Assembly: GCF_000515255.1 (NCBI RefSeq)
Contig: NZ_KI911559.1
Location: 62,001 to 126,000 of the forward strand
Reading direction: 5' to 3'
Length of the DNA stretch: 64,000 nt
Origin: Rhodovibrio salinarum DSM 9154
GTDB lineage: Bacteria > Pseudomonadota > Alphaproteobacteria > Kiloniellales > Rhodovibrionaceae
Shown: positions 29,722 through 37,744 of the stretch, piece by piece
Layout: each line of letters starts with the position of its first letter
Position numbering within the stretch: the first letter of the stretch is position 1
Notes under the pieces: generated by a model
Told to the model about the DNA's origin: nothing
Databases searched by the model: none
What the model saw: the letters and a program-made list of their open reading frames with translations, nothing else
Translations under genes and position numbers: made by a program

Positions 29722-31271
29722 TATTGGGCCCCCGCCTGCTGACTGCCCGCCTGTTGGCTAACAGCCTCATGCCCGATCACCGAGCGCAGGATGTTCTGTT
29801 CGCTCAGATCGTCGCCGGCGATCTCGTCCGTGACCCGCCCGCGGTAGACCGCCAACACACGGTCGCAAAGGTTCACGAGCTCGGGAATTTCGGTCGAATA
29901 GAACAGGATGGCGCCGCCGCGCCCGACAAAGTCGTGCATGAGCTGATAGATCTCGTGTTTGGTGCCAACATCGACGCCGCGGGTCGGGTCGAACATGAGC
30001 AGGACCCGACATTCGGTCAGCAGCCACTTCGCAAGCGCGATCTTTTGCTGGTTCCCGCCCGAAAAGGAGGTGACAGGGGTGTAAAGCGCACGCGGATGCA
30101 CGTTCACCTGCGCCAGCACGCTGTCGACCGCACGCGCCTCAAGGTCGGTATCGATCCAACCAAAGCGCGCGAAACGGTCGAGCACCGGAAGCGAAACGTT
30201 GGGTTGCCCGGGCAAATGCTGGAACAGCGCCTCGGTCTTGCGGTCCTCCGGCACCAGGCTGACGCCCAGATGGCTCCGGACCGCATCGTTCGGCGAGGCA
30301 ATCGTGGTTTCCCGGCCACCGATTTCGACATGGCCGCCCGACAGTGTGTCCATGCCGAACAGGGACATGAACAGCTCCTGCTGCCCCATACCCTGCAGCG
30401 CACTGACACCGAGAATTTCGCCGGCATGAAGATCAAACGAGATGCCGTCGAGCCGGCCATCGTTCGCAAGCTGCCGCCCCGATAGCAGCACCTCCCCCAT
30501 GGTCTTGGACTGTCGCTCGGGGAAAGCAGTCGCCAGCGAGCGGCCAATCACCCGCTCAACGACATCCTCGTCGCTGATCTCGCCGGTCTCGAAGGTGCCG
30601 ACGTGCGAACCGTTGCGCAGGATCGACAGGCTGTCGCAGAACAGCCGAACCTCGGGCATGCGGTGGGAAATGAAAATGATCGTCACGCCATCCGCGCGGA
30701 GCTGCTCGATCAAGCCACCGAGCCAGTCGACGTCCGCGCCCGACAGCGCCGAGGTCGGTTCGTCCAGCAGCAGGATCTTCGGCCCGCGCGCAACCGCCTT
30801 GGCGATCTCGATCTTCTGGCGTTGCGGCAGGTCCAGGGACCGCACCTCGGCGCGCAGATCGACGTCGCCCAGGCCAAGATGCTCCAAAGTCTCCGCCACC
30901 GCACGCATACCGGCCTTCCGGCGGAGCTGCCCATAGCGGGTCGGCTCGTAGGGCAACAGCATGTTCTGGGCAACGCTCAGGTCCGGCACCAGCGTGATCT
31001 CCTGGAACGCCGTCTGGATGCCCAAGCGGTGGGCGTCGCGCGGGGACGCAAGGTCCGCGACGCTCCCGTCAATCTCGATCCGACCGGAATCGGGGGTAAT
31101 CAGCCCGCTGAGAACTTTGACGCAGGTCGACTTGCCGGCCCCGTTCTCGCCCAAAAGGGCATGAACGTGTCCGGAGCGAACGGCAAAGCTGGCTTCGTTA
31201 AGGGCCACCGTCGGCCCAAAGCGCTTCGTGACGTCTTGCACAGCCAGGGCATAGGTATCCTGCGAGGTCAC
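29721..31271 (-). CDS. Sugar ABC transporter ATP-binding protein (RbsA/MglA type)
   Basis: A 516-residue tandem ATPase. Domain one has Walker A GENGAGKST and Walker B ILLLDEPTSALSGAD, but its signature reads LDLPQRQKIEIAKAV, so the usual LSGGQ is degenerate. Domain two has FSGGNQQKIALAKWL and VLLMFDPTRGVDVGTK. It starts with a GTG at 31271 behind GGGAGAGG and serves the fused permease encoded immediately after it. The C-terminal tail QQAGSQQAGAQ is low complexity. Confidence 0.92.
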   Translation of the reverse strand: MTSQDTYALAVQDVTKRFGPTVALNEASFAVRSGHVHALLGENGAGKSTCVKVLSGLITPDSGRIEIDGSVADLASPRDAHRLGIQTAFQEITLVPDLSVAQNMLLPYEPTRYGQLRRKAGMRAVAETLEHLGLGDVDLRAEVRSLDLPQRQKIEIAKAVARGPKILLLDEPTSALSGADVDWLGGLIEQLRADGVTIIFISHRMPEVRLFCDSLSILRNGSHVGTFETGEISDEDVVERVIGRSLATAFPERQSKTMGEVLLSGRQLANDGRLDGISFDLHAGEILGVSALQGMGQQELFMSLFGMDTLSGGHVEIGGRETTIASPNDAVRSHLGVSLVPEDRKTEALFQHLPGQPNVSLPVLDRFARFGWIDTDLEARAVDSVLAQVNVHPRALYTPVTSFSGGNQQKIALAKWLLTECRVLLMFDPTRGVDVGTKHEIYQLMHDFVGRGGAILFYSTEIPELVNLCDRVLAVYRGRVTDEIAGDDLSEQNILRSVIGHEAVSQQAGSQQAGAQ

Positions 31272-31359
31272 GAGCCTCTCCCATCAAGAAGAATGCGCGA
31301 AGGAGGTTGCCGCGGCACCGGAGGACGTGCCTCCGGTGTCGCGGCCGAGCACCAGGGGC

Positions 31360-32532
31360 CTATTCGGCCTTGATCTGGTCGAACTCTTCTTCGAAAGGCG
31401 CGGTCCCGCCATCTTCCGGCTCGCCGTTCAAAGCGGCGCGGAAACCGACCTCGGGGGTCCAGGGACCGTAGATGTCGGCGAACCAGCCTGGCGGCACGAG
31501 ACTGGGATCGAAGACGTTGCACCCGTTCCGCATCTCCTCCCAGGTGCCCTCTTCGCAGAACTCCATCTCACCGGTCTTGGCGATCGGCAGCGGCAGCGTC
31601 ACCTGCTTGGGGACCGTCTTGCCTTCGAGGGAGGCCACCGCGATCTTCAACGCCAGCGCGCCGGAATAGGGCGGCGAGCCATAGGAAATGCTGCGGTAGC
31701 CGATCGGACGGTAATGACCATCGGCGCCCTCGATCGCCCCCTTCGGCAGCATCTGCACCCGGTGACCGTTGGCCGATTCACCGGCGCAGGGGATTACGTC
31801 CGCGTCGGCAACGCCCGCTTCCAGCTGCATCTTAGCCGCGGTGTAGCAGCCAACCTGCATCCACAAGCCGTCGATCGTGTCCCAGTGGTGGGTCGCGGTG
31901 ATCTGCGACAGCTTCTCGCGCGCCACCGCCTGCGACCACATGCCGGGGGCTTCCGCGATCACGTTGATGCCCTCGTGCCGGTCGAAGACCTCCTTCGCAG
32001 CAGCGGTGCGCTTCTTGTCGACGGACGTTCCGGGCACCCCGGTCACCAGCACGACGTCGCCCTCGCCGCCCAGTTCCTCGGCCAGCCATTCCGCGGTTAC
32101 GCGGCCGGCTTCGGTCTGGTCGATCGTGACGTTGTGGGCGCAATCCGCAGTGATCTCGGCATCGTAGGCGATGATGAAGACACCCCGGTTGCAGGCGTGT
32201 CGCACCACCTGTTTCAAGGCCGTGGGCGAAATCGGATAGACGACGATCGCGTCCGCGCCGGCCTGCACCATGGCGTTGATCTGCTGGATCTGCTTCTGCG
32301 CATTCGCGCCGGAAACCTGGACCTCCAGATCGACCCGATCCTTGTAATCGGGATGTGCGGCCATCGCCTTGACCATGCGCTGAGCCTCGGCCTGCCAGTC
32401 ATTGCCGATATAGCTCATGCTCAGATAGATCTTGTAGGGCTCCTTGGCCTGCGCCGGAGATGGTCCGAAAACAGCGCCGGCCAACGCCAGCAGACCGGTC
32501 GCCAGACATACTGCACACGTTATCCGCTTCAT
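31360..32532 (-). CDS. Sugar ABC transporter substrate-binding protein (RbsB type, large)
   Basis: A 390-residue periplasmic binding protein with a signal peptide (about 1-29, ending AQA) and a type I sugar-binding fold (IYLSMSYIGNDWQAEAQRM, QAGADAIVVYPISPTAL). It is longer than the usual 310-340 residues, with extra C-terminal sequence containing several cysteines (CAGES, CEEGTWEE, GCNVFD). The ATG at 32532 has GGGAGGG seven bases upstream; a longer frame exists but lacks such a site. Third gene of the LacI-headed operon. Confidence 0.9.
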   Translation of the reverse strand: MKRITCAVCLATGLLALAGAVFGPSPAQAKEPYKIYLSMSYIGNDWQAEAQRMVKAMAAHPDYKDRVDLEVQVSGANAQKQIQQINAMVQAGADAIVVYPISPTALKQVVRHACNRGVFIIAYDAEITADCAHNVTIDQTEAGRVTAEWLAEELGGEGDVVLVTGVPGTSVDKKRTAAAKEVFDRHEGINVIAEAPGMWSQAVAREKLSQITATHHWDTIDGLWMQVGCYTAAKMQLEAGVADADVIPCAGESANGHRVQMLPKGAIEGADGHYRPIGYRSISYGSPPYSGALALKIAVASLEGKTVPKQVTLPLPIAKTGEMEFCEEGTWEEMRNGCNVFDPSLVPPGWFADIYGPWTPEVGFRAALNGEPEDGGTAPFEEEFDQIKAE

Positions 32533-32613
32533 TGAGCGCCCTCCCATAGGGGTATGGATCATTTTCTTATTGTTGGCCTGCCGGAAACCGGCTGGCGGCA
32601 TTTGCCGGACGGT

Positions 32614-33489
32614 TCACGCCGCGAAGCGCGGTTCCGGCAATCCGGTGACGCCGAGCCCGCGAATGGCGAACAGACTTCCGCCTAGCGGACCATCCTCGGG
32701 CAGATGCGGCAGCGGCGGTTTCGCCATCGAGGTTGCGAACAGGATGTCGAGGTCCGGGCCGCCGAACATGACGCTCGTGACCTTCTTGACCGGCATCTCG
32801 ATCCGGCGGTCGACACGGCCGTCCGGCGCGTAGCGCACGATTTCGCCGCCATAGACCTGGGCGTTCCACAGACAGCCTTCGGCATCGACGGTCGATCCGT
32901 CGGGTACGCCATCCTGGCCTTTGGTCGAACAGAAGGTACGGCGGTTCGAGATGGTGCCCTGGTCGAGGTCGTAGTCGTACGCCCAGATATCCTCGCTCCA
33001 GGTATCCGTGAAATAGAACGTCCGGCCGTCCGGGCTCCAACAAGGGCCGTTCGAGACCATGATCCCGCTTTCCAGCTTGCTCCAGCTGAAGTCGGGATCG
33101 AGACGATAGAGCGCCCCGTTCGGCGCCGACTCTTGCATGTCCATCGAACCGACAAGGAAGCGCCCGTGGCGGTCGACCTTGCCGTCGTTCATTCGCGTCG
33201 TCTCGATATCCGCCTCGGGGTCGCCGATCGCCTCAAGTTCGCCGGTGGCGAAGTCCAGTAGGAAAAAGCCGGTGCGCAGCGCAACCACGGCGCCGGATCC
33301 GTCCTTGCGCAGCGCCATCGAGCCGATCTTCTCGGGGACGTCCCACGTCTCGACTTCCCGGCCCTCAACGGTTGCGCGGTAGACCTTGTTACCGAAGCTA
33401 TCGATCCAGTAGATGCGTTGCTGCTGGACGTCCCAAAGCGGCCCTTCCCCAAGGATCGTTTGGCAGTCCACGAGTTGTTCGATTTTCAT
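32614..33489 (-). CDS. SMP-30/gluconolactonase-family lactonase
   Basis: A 291-residue beta-propeller lactonase. Metal-site motifs are LGEGPLWDVQQQRIYWIDS near the N-terminus, MNDGKVDRHGRFLVGSMD (asparagine ligand), SNGPCWSPDGRTFYFTD and DGSTVDAEGCLWNAQVYGG. It hydrolyses a sugar lactone, such as deoxyribonolactone or gluconolactone, to the free acid. It follows the LacI gene by 41 bases and precedes the binding protein by 81, so lactone hydrolysis and import are co-regulated. Confidence 0.88.
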   Translation of the reverse strand: MKIEQLVDCQTILGEGPLWDVQQQRIYWIDSFGNKVYRATVEGREVETWDVPEKIGSMALRKDGSGAVVALRTGFFLLDFATGELEAIGDPEADIETTRMNDGKVDRHGRFLVGSMDMQESAPNGALYRLDPDFSWSKLESGIMVSNGPCWSPDGRTFYFTDTWSEDIWAYDYDLDQGTISNRRTFCSTKGQDGVPDGSTVDAEGCLWNAQVYGGEIVRYAPDGRVDRRIEMPVKKVTSVMFGGPDLDILFATSMAKPPLPHLPEDGPLGGSLFAIRGLGVTGLPEPRFAA

Positions 33490-33530
33490 GATTTAAGTCC
33501 TCCCGAAGCTTTTTTCTTTGTCGGCAGACG

Positions 33531-34556
33531 TCAGGCGGATGCGCGCACCTCCAGGTGGAAAGGCAGCAGGATTTGCCGCTCCATCCGCTCGCCACGATGG
33601 TTGGCAAGCTCGACGATGACCTCCGCGGCGGCGCGCCCGAACTGGCTGTGCGGGACGTGCACCGTGCTGAGCCACGTTGCGAGCCAGGCGTTGAGGGGAT
33701 TGTCGTCGAAGCCGAACAGCGCGACGTCGGCGACCGACAAGCCCTGGTCGGCCAGACGGCGATGGGCGCCGTAGGCCATCAGATCGTTGCCGCAGAAAAC
33801 GGCGTCCGGACGGTGTCCACCCGCGAGCAGGCGGGCCATCGCGGCATCGCCCGACTCGATCGTCAGCGCCCCCTGCTCGACCAGATCCGGGTCAAGCGGC
33901 TTACCCGCAGCCGCCAGGGCAGACTGGAAGCCTTCGAACCGCTCGCGGCTGGCAGGCGATGTCTGCGGTCCGCGAATGCATCCGATCCGCGCCCAACCGC
34001 GCTCCGCGAAATGTTCCCCGACCGCCTCGCCCGCAGCGGCGTTGTCGATGCCGATGAAGGGCCCAGGCACGCCCTGCGGTGCCCGCCGGTTGAGGAACAC
34101 GATCGGCGTGTCGGAGTTGGCGGCCGTGCGCAGCTCAGCGGTCTCGACCGCGCCGAGCAGGACGATCGCCGCGACGTTGTGCGCCTGCATCTCCCGCAAA
34201 TACTCGTCCTGGATCGCGGGATCCTCGCTGGTGTTGCAGAGGATCATCGCGTAGCCGCGTTCGCGCAGCGCGGTCTCGGTCGCATGCGCGATGGCGGCGT
34301 AGAAGGCGTTCGTCGCGTCCGGGATCAGCAGCGCAACCACATGCGCGACCTGGGTACGCAAGGTCCGTCCAACCTGACTGGGACGGTAACCAAGCGTCTG
34401 CATTGCCTGCCGCACCCGTTGGCAGGTTTCCTCGGCCACCGGATTGCGGTCGCCGGCTTTCGCGTTCAGCACGCGGCTGACCGTGGCCACCGAGACCCCC
34501 GCCTGGCGGGCGACATCGGCAACGGTCGCGCGGCGCTTGTTCGCAGACTTCTGCAT
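33531..34556 (-). CDS. LacI-family transcriptional repressor
   Basis: A 341-residue regulator with a helix-turn-helix at about 11-35 (ATVADVARQAGVSVATVSRV), the hinge helix PSQVGRTL, and a sugar-binding core with SPASRERFEGF and PDAVFCGNDLMAYG. It is the first gene of an eight-gene leftward operon for sugar import and breakdown. Two 14-base operators at 34583 and 34610 lie directly upstream, so it probably represses itself and the whole operon until the sugar or a metabolite binds. An upstream in-frame ATG at 34580 is an alternative start. Confidence 0.92.
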   Translation of the reverse strand: MQKSANKRRATVADVARQAGVSVATVSRVLNAKAGDRNPVAEETCQRVRQAMQTLGYRPSQVGRTLRTQVAHVVALLIPDATNAFYAAIAHATETALRERGYAMILCNTSEDPAIQDEYLREMQAHNVAAIVLLGAVETAELRTAANSDTPIVFLNRRAPQGVPGPFIGIDNAAAGEAVGEHFAERGWARIGCIRGPQTSPASRERFEGFQSALAAAGKPLDPDLVEQGALTIESGDAAMARLLAGGHRPDAVFCGNDLMAYGAHRRLADQGLSVADVALFGFDDNPLNAWLATWLSTVHVPHSQFGRAAAEVIVELANHRGERMERQILLPFHLEVRASA

Positions 34557-34582
34557 GGCCTGTCCGGGTCGCTCTGGCATTA

Positions 34583-34596
34583 TGTAATCGTTTACA
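34583..34596. promoter_or_regulatory. LacI-type operator, proximal
   Basis: TGTAATCGTTTACA, with arms TGTAA/TTACA around a central TCGT, matches the centre-CG palindromes bound by LacI-family proteins. It lies 26 bases upstream of the LacI start. Confidence 0.7.
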
Positions 34597-34609
34597 TTCG
34601 CGAACAGTC

Positions 34610-34623
34610 TGTAATCGATTACA
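34610..34623. promoter_or_regulatory. LacI-type operator, distal (perfect palindrome)
   Basis: TGTAATCGATTACA is a perfect 14-base palindrome. Its centre is 27 bases from that of the proximal operator. No third copy was noticed elsewhere in the window, which suggests the repressor controls this promoter only, at least locally. Confidence 0.7.
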
Positions 34624-34789
34624 TGATCGTTTCCGCGATACCGCCTGGTTGTCAAGCTGTTTTCGGAATGATTGACGAAGACCGCCACCGACAGGCGGAC
34701 ACACACCGCGCTCTCGAGATCAGGATTCAAGGCGCCTCACGGCGCCTCAAAGCGTTTTGGGCAGCCGCGCAACACGCCCGCGCCCCAAA

Positions 34790-34826
34790 TCTGGCCCAAC
34801 AGCGGCACACCGCCGGCTGGGCCAGA
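34790..34826 (-). terminator. Hairpin after the WG-repeat operon
   Basis: Nine-base arms TCTGGCCCA/TGGGCCAGA enclose an inner GCGG-CACA-CCGC stem. It lies 30 bases beyond the last WG-repeat stop codon and probably ends that leftward transcript before the LacI promoter. Confidence 0.5.
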
Positions 34827-34855
34827 CCTGCCCAGCCAGCGGCGCACGCAAACCG

Positions 34856-37744
34856 TCAGCGGCAGTTGCTCGGCATCGCCTCCGGCCAAACACGGCGGTT
34901 ATCCGGGCCATACAGCACCCGCACGCCGCACCGCTGCGTGACCCGTGCGACCGGGCGCCCCGTGCGGTCGATCATCATGGCGTTGTAGCCCGTCGTGACG
35001 ACGGCCCGCCCGTCGCTGAACGCAGTGGCATTGCTATAGACCGGCGGGATCAGATACCGCCCCTTCCGGTCGATATATCCGTAGACGCCCTCGGCGCCGG
35101 CGGCGAACGCCAGCCCATCGTCGCTGAGCATCCCCAGATCGCGATAGCGGCCGATATCCAGCGGCGTGCCGGAGTTGTCGATCCAAACGGCCGGCTCGTC
35201 CCGATCCGCGCGCGACAACGCCACACCGTTGCGGAACGCGCCCGCCTGGCTCTCCAGGCGCAAGGCCGGCTCGCCTTGCGCGTCGGCATAGACCGTCTTG
35301 CCCGCCACATGATCCGAACCGATGAGCCAGTCCGAGTCCGCCGGCCAGGACCACCATGCGGTCTCCAGGTCGGCGACCCGTTCACCCTGTTGGTCGATAA
35401 TGTGCGGTCCTGTGTGATCGCGGAAGAGCGCGTGGCCGGAGTCTTCGTGGAAGGACGAGCCAACGCCCACGCGAAGGGGGAGCGCCCAGTCCCCGTCGGC
35501 AGTGAGATAGCCCGTGGCAGGACGCCGGGCGGTCCGCACCCAATTGCCGACACGCGCGAATTTCGTCTTCCGACCGTCAAGTTCGATCTCGCCACTCGGC
35601 GATAGCAGACGGTCCAGATGGTCATCATTGCAACCGCAATAGACCAGGATCCGCCCGTCCGGCCAGGGCGCGATCTGAAGCTGGGAGGTATAGGGCACGA
35701 TCATCTCACCCGAGGCATCCACGATCGCGCGCGGTTCCCGGTTAAAGAACGTCTCCGACGGCTTGTGTTGGACCGCCCACAGCTGACCGTTCAGGCGCTC
35801 GACGTAACCGTAGCGCGGTGACAGCGTCCAATCGCCGTTCGTATCGATGACGCCGACCTTGCCGTCGGCCGCGGTGGCAATCGCCTGCCCGTCGACGAAG
35901 TCCTCGATCGCCTGGAACTTGGCCTCGCCCCTGGGCTCACCGGCTTGGATATCGTACAGACGCAGGAGCGCATCGGCCGCCGCCGTTTTCTGGTAGGCCA
36001 GGAAGCCCGGCGCGACCACGTCCATGCCAAAAGCGGGGGGCAGATCGTAAAGCTTGCCCTCCCGGTCGAGAGCTTGAACCGCACCGTCCGCGTAGGTCAT
36101 CGCATAGCCGTGCTGGAACTTGGCGATACTGTTCCGCGTCGCGGCCAGCACGACCTTGCCGTGCCCGTCGATCATGCCGACCCCATCGGCCGTCTCCACG
36201 GCAAAGCGGGAGTCCCGCGTCTGGGTGGGATCTTCATCCAGCGGCGTCACCTTCTGCCACGCCTGATCGACCACGATACGGCCATCGGACAGCAAGAGGC
36301 CGGCGCCCTCACCGGCGCAATTACAATGGCCACGGGTCAGGATGGCGATCGGCACCGGACCCTCGTCTTCCGGGACTCGCTGGACGACCTCCAGGCCATA
36401 CTCCCCCACCTTGTCGCGGACCTCCGGCGTCAGCGTGGGCTGGAGGTCCGGTCCCAGCACATTAAGAAAATTGCGCTGCGCGTTCTTCATCCAATAGGAA
36501 CCGCCCCGGACCTCGATCGAGTCGATCTGCCCGACCCACTTGTGGGTTTTGCGCAAGAGCTTGTGACCGGCGCGCGATACGAGCCCGCCGATGCCCCCTT
36601 CGCCATCCCCGAGCACCAGCAGGCTGTTATCGAGGACCATCTCTGCGGTGAAGCCGTCTTCGAGGACCAGCGGTTCCTGTGCGCCAGGGGCCAAGACGCG
36701 GGGGCCATCCTCTGCCTGATACACGACGAAGGGACCGACCCGGTCGAGGTTGTAATAGGCATCCCGATCAACCTTGGTGAGCACCGTGCCATTGCGATCC
36801 AGGATCGCGAGCTGGCTGTCCCGGTCGACCACCAGCCAGAAATCGTCGGAAAGCCGCCGGACGTTACGGTAATCGTCCCCGACGACCGTGCCGTCGGGCT
36901 TCAACAGCGTCTGCCCGGCGGAACCGCGATTGGCGATCCACAAGCCACCTTCTTCGTTCGGCGCATCGATCGAGTCATAGAACGGCGGCACGACCAAGAT
37001 AGAGTCACCGTTGAGGACGCCGACCCCGTCATCGAAGCTGACGCGGAACAGGTTTTCCTCGGGATCGCCGAACCGGCCGAGCACTTCCATGTCGCCCGAA
37101 ACGACCAGTTGCCGGCCGTCCGGGGCGGTATGGACCGCATGGTAGGTCGTCCGGACCGGCGCCGGATCGCCCGCGCCAACCTCAATCGAGGCGACATTCT
37201 CGCCAAGATCGATGTCGAGGTCATGGTCATCGCGCCCGATCAACGTCCAGTGATAGTCGCGTTTGACCGGGGCGATGCCGATCTCGGCGAACGGCTTCGC
37301 ATCCTGGAATGCCGCGTCGACGACCCAGTTCCCCGAAGCGTCGATGAAGCCCCAGTCCGACCCGTCCTTGGCTGCGGCAAGCCCCTGCGCGAACGGCTTC
37401 ACGGCATCGAACTGCGGCGCCGCGACAAGCTTCCCATCACGGTCGATCAGGCCCCATCGATGATCCTTCAACCCCCGGGCCGCCGCGACGTCATCGATGT
37501 GCACGCCCAAAGCGGGCAAGCGCACCGCGGCCATGCCATTGCCAAGCGCTGCCATACAGTCGGTGCCGCGAGGGGTCGGCGTCTCCGAGGGATAAAGCGC
37601 TTCAAACGCGTGGGCGCGTCCAGAGGCCTTGCACGTCTGCGCCTGTGCCTGGGCAGACGGCACCGGCCAAAGCAGCGCACACGCCATGAGCGCGCCGCCG
37701 AGTTGTGCCACGAAGAGAGCGCGCATCGGGAAACCATCGCTCAT
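34856..37744 (-). CDS. Secreted WG-repeat protein, 962 residues
   Basis: A large protein with a signal peptide (about 1-34, ending QAQAQ) and many degenerate WG (KWG) repeats, for example HRWGLIDRDGKLVAAPQFD and SDWGFIDASGNWVVDAAF, spread to the C-terminus (VYGYIDRKGRYLIPPVYSN). WG repeats form beta-rich folds of largely unknown function, often exported. The C-terminal tail (CGVRVLYGPDNRRVWPEAMP, then SNC) resembles that of the protein encoded just upstream, so the two are paralogues. The ATG at 37744 overlaps the upstream stop by four bases. No enzyme motif was recognised. Confidence 0.8.
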   Translation of the reverse strand: MSDGFPMRALFVAQLGGALMACALLWPVPSAQAQAQTCKASGRAHAFEALYPSETPTPRGTDCMAALGNGMAAVRLPALGVHIDDVAAARGLKDHRWGLIDRDGKLVAAPQFDAVKPFAQGLAAAKDGSDWGFIDASGNWVVDAAFQDAKPFAEIGIAPVKRDYHWTLIGRDDHDLDIDLGENVASIEVGAGDPAPVRTTYHAVHTAPDGRQLVVSGDMEVLGRFGDPEENLFRVSFDDGVGVLNGDSILVVPPFYDSIDAPNEEGGLWIANRGSAGQTLLKPDGTVVGDDYRNVRRLSDDFWLVVDRDSQLAILDRNGTVLTKVDRDAYYNLDRVGPFVVYQAEDGPRVLAPGAQEPLVLEDGFTAEMVLDNSLLVLGDGEGGIGGLVSRAGHKLLRKTHKWVGQIDSIEVRGGSYWMKNAQRNFLNVLGPDLQPTLTPEVRDKVGEYGLEVVQRVPEDEGPVPIAILTRGHCNCAGEGAGLLLSDGRIVVDQAWQKVTPLDEDPTQTRDSRFAVETADGVGMIDGHGKVVLAATRNSIAKFQHGYAMTYADGAVQALDREGKLYDLPPAFGMDVVAPGFLAYQKTAAADALLRLYDIQAGEPRGEAKFQAIEDFVDGQAIATAADGKVGVIDTNGDWTLSPRYGYVERLNGQLWAVQHKPSETFFNREPRAIVDASGEMIVPYTSQLQIAPWPDGRILVYCGCNDDHLDRLLSPSGEIELDGRKTKFARVGNWVRTARRPATGYLTADGDWALPLRVGVGSSFHEDSGHALFRDHTGPHIIDQQGERVADLETAWWSWPADSDWLIGSDHVAGKTVYADAQGEPALRLESQAGAFRNGVALSRADRDEPAVWIDNSGTPLDIGRYRDLGMLSDDGLAFAAGAEGVYGYIDRKGRYLIPPVYSNATAFSDGRAVVTTGYNAMMIDRTGRPVARVTQRCGVRVLYGPDNRRVWPEAMPSNCR

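Noticed and set aside
34731-34746. GGCGCC-TCAC-GGCGCC repeat as a terminator
   Set aside because: Too short a stem; the hairpin at 34790-34826 is a better candidate for the end of the WG transcript.
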